Assembly (NCBI GenBank): GCA_002325375.1 | Contig: DCRZ01000012.1 | Coordinates: 176,780-240,779, forward strand | Direction of reading: 5' to 3' | Source of the DNA: Rhodospirillaceae bacterium UBA1479 | Lineage (GTDB): Bacteria > Pseudomonadota > Alphaproteobacteria > Rhodospirillales > Casp-alpha2 | DNA length: 64,000 nt | Shown: in pieces, positions 8,390 to 17,354 of the stretch | Position numbering within the stretch: position 1 is the stretch's first letter | Layout: every line of letters starts with the position of its first letter | The notes under the pieces: generated by a model | What the model was told of the DNA's origin: nothing | The model's database searches: none | The model's input: the letters and a program-made list of their open reading frames with translations, nothing else | Made by a program: the position numbers and the translations under genes

Positions 8390-9127
8390 TCAGGCGCTCA
8401 GTTCGTCCGCGATGCGCCGAGCCGCCGCGATAGGATCGTCCGCCTGGGTGATCGGCCGGCCGATGACCAGATAGTCGGCGCCGAGGGAGACCGCGTCGCG
8501 CGGCGTGACCACGCGCTTCTGGTCACCCTTCACCGCCCATTCCGGGCGGATACCCGGCACGACCAGGGTGAAATCGGGGCCGCAGACGGAGCGGATGACC
8601 TTGATTTCGTGGGCCGAGCAGACGACCCCGTCCATGCCCGCCTCCTGGGCCAGCTTGGCCAGCTTGGCGACCTGGGCCTTGGTCTCGTTGTTGATGCCGA
8701 CCTCGATCAGGTCTTCGTCGCTTAAGGACGTCAGCACGGTGACGGCGAGGACGAGGGGACGGTGCCCACCGTTCGCGGCGTCCGTCGCGGCCCGGGCGGC
8801 GGCTTCCATCATGGCGCGACCGCCGGAGGCATGGACGTTCAGCATGAAGGGACGCATGGGCGCCGCCGCGCGCACCGCGCCCGCGACCGTGTTGGGAATG
8901 TCGTGGAATTTCAGGTCCAAAAACACGGGCAGGCCCGCCGCCGAAACCTGGCGCACGCCCTCGGGCCCCTGGGCGGTGAAGAATTCCTTGCCCAGTTTCA
9001 CCCCGCCCACGGCCCCCTTGACCCCCTGGGCAAGCGCCAGGGCCCCCGCCGCGTCGGTGGTGTCGAGCGCGACCAGGATGCGGTCGGCGGGGCTTTTGAT
9101 GCCCGGCGCGGAGATCGAAGACGTCAT
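8390..9127 (-). CDS. pyrF: Orotidine 5'-phosphate decarboxylase
   Basis: Decarboxylates OMP to UMP, the last step of de novo pyrimidine synthesis. The catalytic array is visible as LDLKFHDIPNT (D71, K73, D76). The N-terminal ILVALDT strand and the C-terminal phosphate loop VVPGIRPEW also fit. At 245 residues it is slightly longer than the usual 230-240 because of a short N-terminal extension. It is upstream of trpF with 1 bp between the genes, an order seen in several Rhodospirillales. Confidence 0.96.
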   Translation of the reverse strand: MTSSISAPGIKSPADRILVALDTTDAAGALALAQGVKGAVGGVKLGKEFFTAQGPEGVRQVSAAGLPVFLDLKFHDIPNTVAGAVRAAAPMRPFMLNVHASGGRAMMEAAARAATDAANGGHRPLVLAVTVLTSLSDEDLIEVGINNETKAQVAKLAKLAQEAGMDGVVCSAHEIKVIRSVCGPDFTLVVPGIRPEWAVKGDQKRVVTPRDAVSLGADYLVIGRPITQADDPIAAARRIADELSA

Positions 9128-9224
9128 CGAATTGGTCCCAGAATTGGCCGTATGGTCATTTATACCGGTCCCGGTCCCGGGCGGCCATCCTCAAAAATGC
9201 GGGCGGCGGGCGCGCGGCCCCGGG

Positions 9225-9623
9225 CTAGAGAATATGGCGCGAACCGGACGTCTGCGTGTCCGATGCCGGCACCGGCAGCGACGCGGACTTGGCCTTGGCG
9301 TCGGCGGCGCGAAGCTTTTCTTCCAACATTTCGACATCGGTCTTAAGGCGCAGGACTTCCTTTTCCGCCCCTTCGGCGCGGTGGGCTTCGCGCCGGGCGC
9401 GGCCACGGGCGACACCGCCGGAGATCCACACCATCACCGCCCCCCAGAGAAACCCGAGGAACAAGCCGCCGACGCCGACCAGCGCCACCGGGGTCGTCAG
9501 TTCGTAATCGAAGGGCCACAGACGCAGCACGACATCGGCTCGGTTGGAGGCGGCGAACAGGATCAGCCCCAACACGAGAGGGGTAAGAAAAATCCAGGAA
9601 AGAAGTTTGCCCACGCGCGACAC
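9225..9623 (-). CDS. lapA: LapA-domain inner-membrane protein
   Basis: Small membrane protein, 132 residues. Two hydrophobic helices (about residues 8-27 and 43-68) form the LapA domain (pfam DUF1049), followed by a basic patch GRARREAH and a predicted coiled coil EKEVLRLKTDVEMLEEKL. In E. coli LapA works with LapB in controlling LpxC and LPS synthesis; whether that holds here is inference, since no lapB is beside it. Its place between ihfB and pyrF is conserved in related alphaproteobacteria. Confidence 0.8.
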   Translation of the reverse strand: MSRVGKLLSWIFLTPLVLGLILFAASNRADVVLRLWPFDYELTTPVALVGVGGLFLGFLWGAVMVWISGGVARGRARREAHRAEGAEKEVLRLKTDVEMLEEKLRAADAKAKSASLPVPASDTQTSGSRHIL

Positions 9624-9669
9624 CTGACGGTTGAAGGTTCCGGAAGCCGCTGTCCGGCCCCGGCCGGGA

Positions 9670-9951
9670 TCAGCTGCCGTTCAGTTTTTCGCGCAGCTGC
9701 TTGCCGGTCTTGAAATAGGGAATGTGCTTGGAATCGACCTCGACCGTGGCCCCCGTGCGCGGGTTGCGGCCCGTGCGCGAGCCCCGTTGCTTCACGGAGA
9801 AGGCGCCGAAACCGCGCAATTCGACCCGGTCTCCCTGGGCCAATGCGCCGGTGATCTCGTCGAAAATGGTGGAGACGATACGTTCCACGTCACGCTGGTA
9901 GAGATGCGGATTGTCCGCCGCCAAACGGGCGATGAGTTCGGATTTGGTCAT
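9670..9951 (-). CDS. ihfB: Integration host factor subunit beta
   Basis: One half of the IHF heterodimer, which bends DNA sharply and takes part in recombination and transcription, including sigma54 promoters. The 93-residue protein starts MTKSELIARL and carries the DNA-bending arm GRNPRTGATVEVDSKHIPYFKTGKQLREKLN. An upstream in-frame extension of 35 codons has no family similarity, so the ATG at 9951 is chosen. It follows sppA by 67 bp and precedes lapA, as in other alphaproteobacteria. Confidence 0.95.
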   Translation of the reverse strand: MTKSELIARLAADNPHLYQRDVERIVSTIFDEITGALAQGDRVELRGFGAFSVKQRGSRTGRNPRTGATVEVDSKHIPYFKTGKQLREKLNGS

Positions 9952-10018
9952 GCTGCCAACCCCAGGCGGCGGCGCGATAACGCAGTCGGCCGGGGACCTT
10001 TCCCTCACAGGTGAATAT

Positions 10019-10933
10019 CTACAAAGAAGGGTGCCAAAGGGAGAACACGCCGTCAAGTCTAAGTCGTTCTGAAAACAATGCTTTTTGCAGCTGCGATGTA
10101 AGGGCGTCGCGCCACGGCAGGGGCTCGTCCGTCAACTTGAGGTCGCGCAGGGGCAGGTCGCGGGCCACGCCATGGGCCGAGGCAAGCCAGTCGAGAGCCT
10201 GATCCTCGTCGCCGATGGCATCGACCAGGCCGTTGTTCTTGGCCGTGAGGCCCGAGTAGACGCGCCCGTCGGCCAGCGCCACGACCTTGTCGCGCGGCAT
10301 CTTGCGGCGGTCCGCGACCATGTCGACGAACTGCCCGTAAAGTTCCATCAGCATGTCCTGGGTCGCCTCACGGGCGGGATCGCTGAGGCGCTCAAACGGA
10401 TTGGGCTGGGCCTTCATCGGCCCGCTTTTGAACACTTCCGGCTTGATGCCGAGCTTGTCCAACAGCTGCGTCACGTCCGCGGTCTGCAGGATCACCCCGA
10501 TCGATCCGGTCAGCGTGCCGCGCCGCGCCACCACATGGTCCGCCGCGATGGCGACCATATAGCCGGCCGAGGTCGCGGTGCCGCCCATGACGGCGACGGT
10601 CGGCTTTTTGTCGGCGACCCGGCGCAGCGCCGTGAACAGGGCCTCGCCGCCGACGAAGGTGCCGCCCGGGGAATCGACCCGGACCACCACCGCCTTGACG
10701 TCGTCGCGCGCGGCCAGGTCCTTGATCGCGCGGCTGCGTTCGTCGTCGTCGAAGATGATTCCGTCGATGGTGATGCGCGCGACATGGTCGCGGGTGATAA
10801 AATCCGCCCCGCCGAACCGTCCGGCGGCGGCCACGACCAGGCCCGCGAAGGCCGCCAGGGCAACCAGGCGCCAGAAGGTCAGGGCGCGTTTGAGGCGGCG
10901 GCGGTCGAAAATCATGTCGGCGTCAAGGCTCAT
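10019..10933 (-). CDS. sppA: Signal peptide peptidase SppA, short single-domain form
   Basis: Membrane-anchored serine protease that degrades cleaved signal peptides. With the ATG at 10933 the protein has 304 residues, with a membrane anchor at about 17-38 and the ClpP-like domain after it. VRVDSPGG and GGTATSAGYMVAIAA are present, the latter with the nucleophile S122, then GTLTGSIGVI. The catalytic lysine should lie about 50 residues later, in the stretch around KPEVFKSGPMK. The frame runs on to 11014, but those codons cross the rpsA terminator, so the internal ATG is the better start. Confidence 0.92.
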   Translation of the reverse strand: MSLDADMIFDRRRLKRALTFWRLVALAAFAGLVVAAAGRFGGADFITRDHVARITIDGIIFDDDERSRAIKDLAARDDVKAVVVRVDSPGGTFVGGEALFTALRRVADKKPTVAVMGGTATSAGYMVAIAADHVVARRGTLTGSIGVILQTADVTQLLDKLGIKPEVFKSGPMKAQPNPFERLSDPAREATQDMLMELYGQFVDMVADRRKMPRDKVVALADGRVYSGLTAKNNGLVDAIGDEDQALDWLASAHGVARDLPLRDLKLTDEPLPWRDALTSQLQKALFSERLRLDGVFSLWHPSL

Positions 10934-10973
10934 GGCGGGGCGGGCATCCGTCAAAAATTCGCTGTGACCGGGC

Positions 10974-11010
10974 AAAAGAAAACCGGGAGCCCCCTTGCGA
11001 GAGTTCCCGG
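10974..11010 (-). terminator. Rho-independent terminator of rpsA
   Basis: On the minus strand a GC stem (CCGGGAAC / GCTCCCGG arms at 11003-11010 and 10983-10990) is followed by the U-tract TTTTCTTTT (10982-10974). It lies 46 bp after the rpsA stop codon and before sppA. Confidence 0.8.
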
Positions 11011-11056
11011 CCAATGTATCACGCCCGCCCTAAGGCAGGGCAACGGGAAAGGCGGG

Positions 11057-12865
11057 TTATTCCGCGCCTTCTTCCGCTTCTTCGGTTTCGTCTTTCTTGG
11101 CGGCCTTTTTCTTGGCGGCGGCCTTTTTCGGCTTTTCGTCGTCGCCTTCGGCAGCGGCCTGCGCCTGCTTTTCCTTCAAAGCAGCGCCCAGGATGTCGCC
11201 GAGAGAAGCACCGGAATCGGACGAGCCGTATTCCTGCATGGCCTTCTTCTCTTCCTCGACCTCAAGGGCCTTGATGGACAGCGACAGCTTGCGGCCGGAC
11301 TTGTCGATCTGGGTGATCTTGGCGTCGACCTTTTCGCCGGCGGCGAAGCGGTCGGGGCGCTGTTCGGAACGATCACGCGACAGGTCGGACTTGCGGATGA
11401 AGCCGAGCACGGCGTCATTGACCATGACCTCGACACCGCCGTCGTTGGTCTGGGTCACCGTGCAGGTCACGACGGAGCCCTTCTTCAGGCCTTCCATCGC
11501 ACCTTCGGTCGGATCACCGGAAAGCTGCTTGATGCCGAGCGAGACGCGTTCCTTGTCGACGTCGACGTCCAGCACCTTGGCCTTCACCATGTCGCCCTTG
11601 GTGTAGTCGGCGAGGGCTTCCTCGCCCGACTTGTCCCAGGACAGATCGGAAAGGTGGGCCATACCGTCGATTTCGCCGTCGAGGCCGATGAACAGACCGA
11701 ATTCGGTGATGTTCTTGACCTCGCCTTCGACTTCGGCGCCGACCGGGAACTTGACCACGAAGTCTTCCCACGGATTGGCGTTGCACTGCTTGAGACCCAA
11801 GGAGATGCGGCGCTTGTCCGGATCCACGTCGAGCACCATGACGTCCACTTCCTGAGAGGTGGAGACGATCTTGCCCGGGTGGACGTTTTTCTTGGTCCAG
11901 GACATTTCGGAAACGTGCACCAGGCCTTCGACACCCGGCTCCAGCTCCACGAAGGCGCCGTAGTCGGTGATGTTGGTGACGCGGCCCGTGAACTTGGTGC
12001 CGACCGGGTATTTGGCGGCGACGCCGTCCCAGGGATCGGCCTCAAGCTGCTTCATGCCGAGCGAGATACGCTGCGTTTCGGCGTTGAAGCGGATGATCTG
12101 GACCTTCACGGTCTCGCCGATCGAGAGCGCTTCGGACGGGTGGTTGATGCGCTTCCAGGCGATGTCGGTGACGTGCAGCAGGCCGTCCACACCACCCAGA
12201 TCGACGAACGCGCCGTAATCGGTGATGTTCTTGACGACACCGTCCAGAACCTGGCCTTCCTGCAGGGAGGAGATCAGCTCGGAACGGGCTTCGGTGCGGG
12301 TTTCCTCCAGCACGGCGCGGCGCGAAACCACGATGTTGTTGCGCTGGGGGTCCATTTTCAGGATCTGGAACGGCTGCGGCATGCCCATCAGGGGGGACAC
12401 GTCGCGCACGGGGCGGATATCGACCTGGGAGCCGGGCAGGAAGGCCACGGCGCCGTCCAGGTCGACGATGAAGCCGCCCTTGACGCGGCCGAAGATCACG
12501 CCGTTGACGCGCTCGCCCTTTTCGAAGGCCTTTTCCAGACCGACCCAGGCTTCCTCGCGGCGGGCTTTCTCGCGCGAGAGACGGACCAGGCCGTCACGGT
12601 CTTCATAGCGTTCGACATAGACGTCGACTTCGTCACCAGCCTTGAGAACTTCGTCGGAGCCGGGGCTCATGAATTCCTTGAGCGGCACGCGGCCTTCGGA
12701 CTTGAGTCCGACGTCGATGACGGCGAAATCGCCGTCGACGTTGACAATGACGCCGCGCAGCACGCGGCCTTCAAAGCCTTCGTCGTCGCCGAAGGACTCG
12801 TTCAACAGGGCTTCAAAATCTTCGTTGGAGGTAGGGGCCGCCGTGGCGGCATCGGTAGTGGCCAT
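11057..12865 (-). CDS. rpsA: 30S ribosomal protein S1
   Basis: Ribosomal protein that binds mRNA and helps it enter the 30S subunit. The 602-residue protein has six S1 (OB-fold) repeats; the best recognised are DGVVKNITDYGAFVDLGG, FTGRVTNITDYGAFVELE and VEGEVKNITEFGLFIGLDG, each followed by a histidine-containing GLVHVSEMSW-type strand. The C-terminus is Lys/Ala/Glu rich. The ATG at 12865 gives the expected MATTDAATAAP start; the 24 codons upstream are not family-like. It lies between cmk and sppA, the normal cmk-rpsA order, and ends in its own terminator. Confidence 0.97.
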   Translation of the reverse strand: MATTDAATAAPTSNEDFEALLNESFGDDEGFEGRVLRGVIVNVDGDFAVIDVGLKSEGRVPLKEFMSPGSDEVLKAGDEVDVYVERYEDRDGLVRLSREKARREEAWVGLEKAFEKGERVNGVIFGRVKGGFIVDLDGAVAFLPGSQVDIRPVRDVSPLMGMPQPFQILKMDPQRNNIVVSRRAVLEETRTEARSELISSLQEGQVLDGVVKNITDYGAFVDLGGVDGLLHVTDIAWKRINHPSEALSIGETVKVQIIRFNAETQRISLGMKQLEADPWDGVAAKYPVGTKFTGRVTNITDYGAFVELEPGVEGLVHVSEMSWTKKNVHPGKIVSTSQEVDVMVLDVDPDKRRISLGLKQCNANPWEDFVVKFPVGAEVEGEVKNITEFGLFIGLDGEIDGMAHLSDLSWDKSGEEALADYTKGDMVKAKVLDVDVDKERVSLGIKQLSGDPTEGAMEGLKKGSVVTCTVTQTNDGGVEVMVNDAVLGFIRKSDLSRDRSEQRPDRFAAGEKVDAKITQIDKSGRKLSLSIKALEVEEEKKAMQEYGSSDSGASLGDILGAALKEKQAQAAAEGDDEKPKKAAAKKKAAKKDETEEAEEGAE

Positions 12866-13024
12866 TGGTTTCAAACCTTTCGATTTTATCTGGCCGGCCG
12901 GTTGGTTCCGGCGGTCTGCGGTTGCACAAATACCCACGACACCCCGCCTTTTTCCTGGCGGTGGTGGCTGGGCGCTTCGTTTCGAACAGATTTGGGACGG
13001 GGCCGGCCGGGCCCAGGATTCCTG

Positions 13025-13651
13025 TTATTTCTTAATGATATCAAGGGCCTTGGCGAACACCTCATCGGCATTCAGGTCGCTCGTATCAAGCAGGATCGCG
13101 TCTTCGGCCGGCTCCAGCGGCGCGACGGCCCGAGATCTATCCCGGGCGTCCCGCTCGCGCATCTCTTCGAGAACGCGCGCATATATAACGTCGGGGTCGC
13201 TTTCCTGCAACTCTTTGAATCGGCGCTGTGCACGGACCTCGTCGGAGGCCGTGACGAACAGCTTCACATCCGCGTCGGGGCAAACCACCGTGCCGATGTC
13301 GCGGCCGTCGAGAACGGCCCCCTTCGCACCCTCCGGCGGATGGCCCGCGAAGGTCCGCTGGAACGCCAGCAGCGCCGCCCGCACGCCGGGCACGGCCGAG
13401 ACCTTGGATGCCGCCTGGGCGACCGCGTCCGTGCGCAGGTCCGGGCGTTCCAGATCCCGGGGCTCCAGCGCCCGGGCCTCTGCTTCGGCCGCCTCGGCGT
13501 CTTCCGGGTCGGCCCCGGCCTCCAGCACCCGCTTGCCCGTGGCCCGGTAAAGCAGTCCCGTATCCAGATAGGCAAAGCCCAGGTCGCGGGCGATGCGCCG
13601 CGCCAGGGTCCCCTTGCCCGCCGCGGCGGGCCCGTCGATGGCGATGATCAT
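13025..13651 (-). CDS. cmk: Cytidylate kinase
   Basis: Phosphorylates CMP and dCMP to their diphosphates. The 208-residue protein starts MIIAIDGPAAAGKGTLA with the P-loop at about residues 7-16, then FAYLDTGLLYRA, the nucleotide-specific segment DGRDIGTVVCPDADVKLFVTA and the lid RDRSRAVAPLEPAEDAI. Length and order are standard. The gene is 15 bp downstream of aroA and precedes rpsA by about 160 bp. Confidence 0.96.
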   Translation of the reverse strand: MIIAIDGPAAAGKGTLARRIARDLGFAYLDTGLLYRATGKRVLEAGADPEDAEAAEAEARALEPRDLERPDLRTDAVAQAASKVSAVPGVRAALLAFQRTFAGHPPEGAKGAVLDGRDIGTVVCPDADVKLFVTASDEVRAQRRFKELQESDPDVIYARVLEEMRERDARDRSRAVAPLEPAEDAILLDTSDLNADEVFAKALDIIKK

Positions 13652-13666
13652 GCCCCCACTCCCTAC

Positions 13667-15025
13667 TTAAATATCCGCGATATCCGCGCCGAGGCCCTGC
13701 ATCATGGCGGCGAAGCCCGGAAAGCTGGTCGCCATGGCGTCGCCGTCATCGATGGTGACCGGCTGTTCCGTGACCAGCCCCAGAACCAGGAAGGCCATGG
13801 CGATGCGGTGGTCAAGATCGACCGTCACCGTGCAGCCGCCCCGGGGCGGCTTGCCGCCCGATCCCGTGACCACCAGATAATCGGGGCCTTCCTCGACCTT
13901 CACGCCGGCGGCGGCAAGCCCCCGCGCCATGGCGGCCAGGCGGTCGCTTTCCTTGACGCGCAGTTCCTCCAGCCCCTCCATGCGGGTTTCGCCCTCGGCC
14001 AGGGCCGCGGCGACGGCGAGGATCGGGTATTCGTCGATCATCGAGGGGGCGCGCTCCGCCGGAACGGTGACGCCCTTGAGCGGCCCGGCCGTGACACGCA
14101 GGTCCGCGACAGGCTCACCCGCTTCCTCGCGCGCACCCAATACCGCGATCTCGGCCCCCATCTCGCGCAGCGTCGTCAGGATACCGGCGCGCAGCGGGTT
14201 GAGGCCGACGTCCTTCAGCGTAACGTCCGAGCCCGGCACCAACAGCGCCGCCACCAGGGGAAAGGCGGCGGACGAAATATCGGCCGGCACGGCGACGTCG
14301 CGGGCAACCAGTTCGGGCCGGCCGATCAGTGAAATCCGGCGGCCGCGCGCCGTGTCCTGCACGGTGACCTCGGCGCCGAACCAGCGCAGCATGTTTTCCG
14401 TATGATCGCGGGTCGGCTGCGGCTCAACCACCGTCGTCACGCCGGGCGCGTTGATGCCCGCCAGCAGCACCGCCGACTTGACCTGGGCCGAGGCCACGGG
14501 CAGGGCGTATTCGATGGGCAGCGGTTCCGCCGCCCCCTTGACGGTCATCGGCAACAGACCGCCGTCGCGGCCGGTGAACTTGGCGCCCATGCGTTCCAGC
14601 GGCGCCGTCACCCTGCCCATGGGCCGGCGACAGAGCGATGCATCGCCTGTGAAGGTCGCCGTCATGTCGTGACCGGCGACGACGCCCATCATCAGGCGCA
14701 CGCCGGTGCCGGCATTGCCCATGTCGATCACGTTCTCGGGCTCGGACAAGCCGCCGACGCCGCAGCCGATGACACGCCAGGTGTTGCCGTCGGGCGCGCT
14801 GGCGTATCGCTCCGCCCGGGCGCCCATGGCGTTGACCGCGGCGGCCGTGGCCAGGACGTCCTCGCCCTCGAGCAGGCCGGTGACCCGGGTCTCGCCGACG
14901 CAAAGCGCGCCCAGCATCAATGCCCGGTGAGAAATCGACTTGTCGCCGGGGACCCGCACGGCGCCCGTCAGGGCCCCCGAAGGGCCCGCCCGAAGCGGCG
15001 TCTTGGTGGTGTTTGCATCACTCAC
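13667..15025 (-). CDS. aroA: 3-phosphoshikimate 1-carboxyvinyltransferase (EPSP synthase)
   Basis: Transfers the enolpyruvyl group of PEP to shikimate 3-phosphate in aromatic amino acid synthesis. The 452-residue protein shows VPGDKSISHRALMLGAL near the N-terminus, NAGTGVRLMMG in the PEP site, and RVKESDRLAAMARGL plus DHRIAMAFLVLGL in the C-terminal domain. GDKSISHR with the NAGTG context is common in class II-like enzymes. The GTG at 15025 is chosen because AAGGGGAGA lies about 10 nt upstream; a longer frame to 15142 crosses a strong hairpin and looks unlike the family. Confidence 0.95.
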   Translation of the reverse strand: MSDANTTKTPLRAGPSGALTGAVRVPGDKSISHRALMLGALCVGETRVTGLLEGEDVLATAAAVNAMGARAERYASAPDGNTWRVIGCGVGGLSEPENVIDMGNAGTGVRLMMGVVAGHDMTATFTGDASLCRRPMGRVTAPLERMGAKFTGRDGGLLPMTVKGAAEPLPIEYALPVASAQVKSAVLLAGINAPGVTTVVEPQPTRDHTENMLRWFGAEVTVQDTARGRRISLIGRPELVARDVAVPADISSAAFPLVAALLVPGSDVTLKDVGLNPLRAGILTTLREMGAEIAVLGAREEAGEPVADLRVTAGPLKGVTVPAERAPSMIDEYPILAVAAALAEGETRMEGLEELRVKESDRLAAMARGLAAAGVKVEEGPDYLVVTGSGGKPPRGGCTVTVDLDHRIAMAFLVLGLVTEQPVTIDDGDAMATSFPGFAAMMQGLGADIADI

Positions 15026-15054
15026 GGAAACGGGGTCTCCCCTTGAAAAAGAAG

Positions 15055-15111
15055 GGCGGCGGGCGGCGCTTTGCCGTCGCAGGTCTCTAGCATATCGGGC
15101 CGCCCGCCGCC
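15055..15111. repeat. Long GC inverted repeat in the aroA leader region
   Basis: A perfect 13-bp inverted repeat: GGCGGCGGGCGGC at 15055-15067 and its complement at 15099-15111, with a 31-base loop. It sits 30 bp upstream of the aroA start, so it would form in the aroA mRNA leader if transcription starts further upstream. No U-tract follows it, so it is not a simple terminator. Confidence 0.6.
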
Positions 15112-15256
15112 AATCACCCACGGAATGTGAAATCAGCGGCATTTTGCTTTTGACAGGGCGCGGCGTTCATGGCATTGGGCACGGCAAGAAACGAATTAAG
15201 AAACGGCATTCCCTTGGGGGGAATCAGGCACAACTCCAGACAGCGGGAGGCAGCCC

Positions 15257-15655
15257 GTGGCGAAACCCGAATGGGGCCGCAAGGTCACCTGCGCCAGTTG
15301 CAGCAATAAGTTTTACGACATGAGACGCGAACCCGCGACGTGCCCGTCGTGCGGTGCCACCAACGACCCGCTTCAGGCGTTCCGCCCGAAACGGGGAGCC
15401 GTGGCGAAACCTGTTCCTCAGAAGGAAGCCAAGCCCAAGGCGAAGGTTGTTCCCGACGAGGACGACGACGATTTGGACGCGGTCCTGCCCGATGTCGACG
15501 ACGACGACGACCTTGCCGATGACGACGTGGAAGACGTGCTCGATGACGACGAGGACGACGACCTCATCGAAGACACGGCCGACCTGGGCGAAGACGACGA
15601 CGACCTGGACGAGGTCCGCGAACATATCGAGACGGAGGACCCGGTCAAGGAATAG
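15257..15655 (+). CDS. TIGR02300 family acidic zinc-ribbon protein
   Basis: A 132-residue protein of unknown function, recognised as the alphaproteobacterial TIGR02300 family by its N-terminal MAKPEWGRKVTCASC ... CPSCG zinc ribbon (two CxxC pairs about 20 residues apart), the FRPKRG segment, and a C-terminal half made mostly of Asp and Glu. The start is a GTG at 15257, with GGGAGG about 7 nt upstream. It is divergent from aroA and upstream of a tRNA, the usual neighbourhood for the family. The acidic tail could contact basic proteins or RNA-binding proteins, but this is a guess. Confidence 0.85.
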   Translation: MAKPEWGRKVTCASCSNKFYDMRREPATCPSCGATNDPLQAFRPKRGAVAKPVPQKEAKPKAKVVPDEDDDDLDAVLPDVDDDDDLADDDVEDVLDDDEDDDLIEDTADLGEDDDDLDEVREHIETEDPVKE

Positions 15656-15788
15656 GGCCGGGACGGCCGGACGGGGATAACGAAAAGGATGCGGCGCCGG
15701 CAATACCTAAACCGGGGCCCAAAAGCGGGCGCCGCGTCATTTTCCCCTTGCCATCCGATCCCAACCGTCTTTATGTTCCGCGTCCCGG

Positions 15789-15817
15789 TTGACCGGGGCA
15801 CCCGGCAGACGTATTTT
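15789..15817 (+). promoter_or_regulatory. Sigma70-type promoter for tRNA-Ala
   Basis: TTGACC (15789-15794) and TATTTT (15812-15817) with a 17-bp spacer, about 65 bp upstream of the tRNA on the same strand. Confidence 0.55.
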
Positions 15818-15881
15818 CCGGGTCCCGGTTCGCCGGTGTTCCCAATTTTTCCCGCCAAGGCACATGCCGGCGGGACCCCGT

Positions 15882-15957
<76 letters not shown>

Positions 15958-16018
15958 TCCTGCTTCGCGCCAAGGCGCTTCGCAGGATTTGCAATCCTCT
16001 CAAACGCGAAGCAGGATG

Positions 16019-16044
16019 CCCTCCGAAGCCTCGGCGAAGGAGGG
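16019..16044 (+). promoter_or_regulatory. Hairpin that overlaps the GIY-YIG gene's ribosome binding site
   Basis: CCCTCC (16019-16024) can pair with GGAGGG (16039-16044). The right arm contains the Shine-Dalgarno AAGGAGG (16037-16043) that serves the GTG start at 16052, so folding would hide it. Confidence 0.6.
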
Positions 16045-16051
16045 TTGCCCG

Positions 16052-16294
16052 GTGCATTACGTCTATTTGCTCCAAAGCGAGCAATCCGGTGATCATCGAT
16101 ACGTCGGCTGCACCAAAGACCTGAAGCAGCGCCTCGCGGACCACAATGCCGGAAAATCTTCTCACACCGCCAAGTTCCGGCCGTGGAAGCTTGTCACCTA
16201 CCTGGCGTTTTCCAACGAAGATCAGGCCTCCGCGTTTGAGCGGTACCTGAAATCCGGTTCCGGCCACGCCTTCGCCAGAAGGCGGCTGTGGTAG
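16052..16294 (+). CDS. Small GIY-YIG nuclease-domain protein (UPF0213-like)
   Basis: An 80-residue stand-alone GIY-YIG domain: the motif residues are in HYVYLLQ ... HRYVGCTKDLKQRLADHNAGKSSHTAKFRPWKLVTYLAF, with the catalytic arginine in LKQRL and a glutamate in AFERYLKSGSG. It is the length of the widespread single-domain family whose role is unclear (DNA repair or a homing-type relic have been suggested). The GTG start at 16052 is 8 nt after a perfect AAGGAGG. The gene sits 94 bp after tRNA-Ala on the same strand and may share its transcript. It converges with the DUF3500 gene. Confidence 0.85.
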   Translation: MHYVYLLQSEQSGDHRYVGCTKDLKQRLADHNAGKSSHTAKFRPWKLVTYLAFSNEDQASAFERYLKSGSGHAFARRRLW

Positions 16295-16319
16295 CATTCG
16301 GGCTGCGTCCGTGCCGCCG

Positions 16320-17348
16320 CTACGGCCTGTGCCCGTGCGCTTCCGGCGCGCCGCGGTAGTGGCGGTGCAGATCGTCGCGGCCGAAATCGTTGGCCGGGTC
16401 GCGCCACAGGCTGTGGATGTGGTTGCCGCCGCCCTGGGAATTGTCGAATTCGATTAGGATACGGGGGCCGTGGATGCGGTAATAGAAGGCCCTGCCCTCG
16501 GCCATGGGGCCGGCCCAGGCGACGCGGGTGTCGGCCCATCCCGCCCGCACCAAATCCATGTAGGGGCGGCCGATTTCGTCGCGGGCGAGGCCCACGTAGG
16601 TTCGGATCAAGTCGGTCAGCAGGGCCTGCTGCGGCGGGCTCAGGGCATCGGCGGGCAGGCCTTCGGGGGGTGCCAGGGCATCGCCCCGGCCGGGGCCGGC
16701 GACCACGTTGCCGAGGGAGCGCTCCCTCAAGAGGGTCCGGGCACGCTGGGCCTCGTTCAGGCTCCGGGCCAACCGCAGCGCCAGGACGTATTCATCGCGC
16801 TGCACGCGTTCGCCCTTGCGGGGGCCGCCCGGAATTTCCGCCGGGTTGGTGCCGAGGAAAACCGGGGTCAACGAAACCGCGCCGTGTGCGGCGACGGTGA
16901 CGTTGACCGACAGGTGATGGCCCTCCAGCCGCCAGCCCCAGGGATAGCGGCCCGGCGCGCCGAACACGGAGACGAAATATTTTTCCGGATTACGGTAATC
17001 GAGCGACGATCCTTCGACCTCGGCCAGCACGGCCTCAAGCGCCATGATCGCCTCGGCCTTGGCCACGCCCGGCACGGACAGGGTGCTCCGCATCAAGGCC
17101 AGGGCGGCGGCGCGCTGGGGCGGCGTCATGTCACGGATCGGCACCCCCTTGCGGTATCCCGGGGTATAGGCCCAGTCGAAGCGCTCATCATCCGTGAACG
17201 CGAAGGTCGCCGACGGCGCCGTGTCGCCCATGGCCTGCTGCCAGGCCCGCGCGGCGGCGGCGATGGCCGTATCGACGGGCTCCGCACGGGCGGGCGGCGC
17301 GCCGAGTACGGCCGCGGTCATTCCGGCGAAAAGCAGGCGTCTCCACAT
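16320..17348 (-). CDS. DUF3500 domain-containing exported protein
   Basis: The 342-residue protein begins MWRRLLFAGMTAAVLGAPPARAEPVD, a Sec signal peptide with a likely cut after ARA. The body matches the DUF3500 family: RFDWAYTPGYRKGV, EKYFVSVFG, WRLEGHHLSVNVT, and the C-terminal FDNSQGGGNHIHSLWRDPANDFG. The many conserved His and Asp residues near the end look like a metal or active site, but no biochemical function is known to me. The longer open frame upstream is rejected because the signal peptide fits the ATG at 17348. A palindrome lies 7 bp upstream of the start. Confidence 0.85.
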   Translation of the reverse strand: MWRRLLFAGMTAAVLGAPPARAEPVDTAIAAAARAWQQAMGDTAPSATFAFTDDERFDWAYTPGYRKGVPIRDMTPPQRAAALALMRSTLSVPGVAKAEAIMALEAVLAEVEGSSLDYRNPEKYFVSVFGAPGRYPWGWRLEGHHLSVNVTVAAHGAVSLTPVFLGTNPAEIPGGPRKGERVQRDEYVLALRLARSLNEAQRARTLLRERSLGNVVAGPGRGDALAPPEGLPADALSPPQQALLTDLIRTYVGLARDEIGRPYMDLVRAGWADTRVAWAGPMAEGRAFYYRIHGPRILIEFDNSQGGGNHIHSLWRDPANDFGRDDLHRHYRGAPEAHGHRP

Positions 17349-17354
17349 GCACAA

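Noticed and set aside
10933..11014. N-terminal extension of sppA
   Set aside because: The 27 extra codons run through the stem of the rpsA terminator, so they are very unlikely to be translated.
10085..14332. A very long plus-strand open frame (about 1400 codons) across sppA, rpsA, cmk and aroA
   Set aside because: It is antisense to four conserved genes, has no domain pattern and no ribosome binding site; long antisense frames are expected at this GC content.
15461..15650. GAC/GAT-rich tract looking like a simple repeat
   Set aside because: It is the coding sequence of the Asp/Glu tail of the TIGR02300 protein and is in frame throughout.
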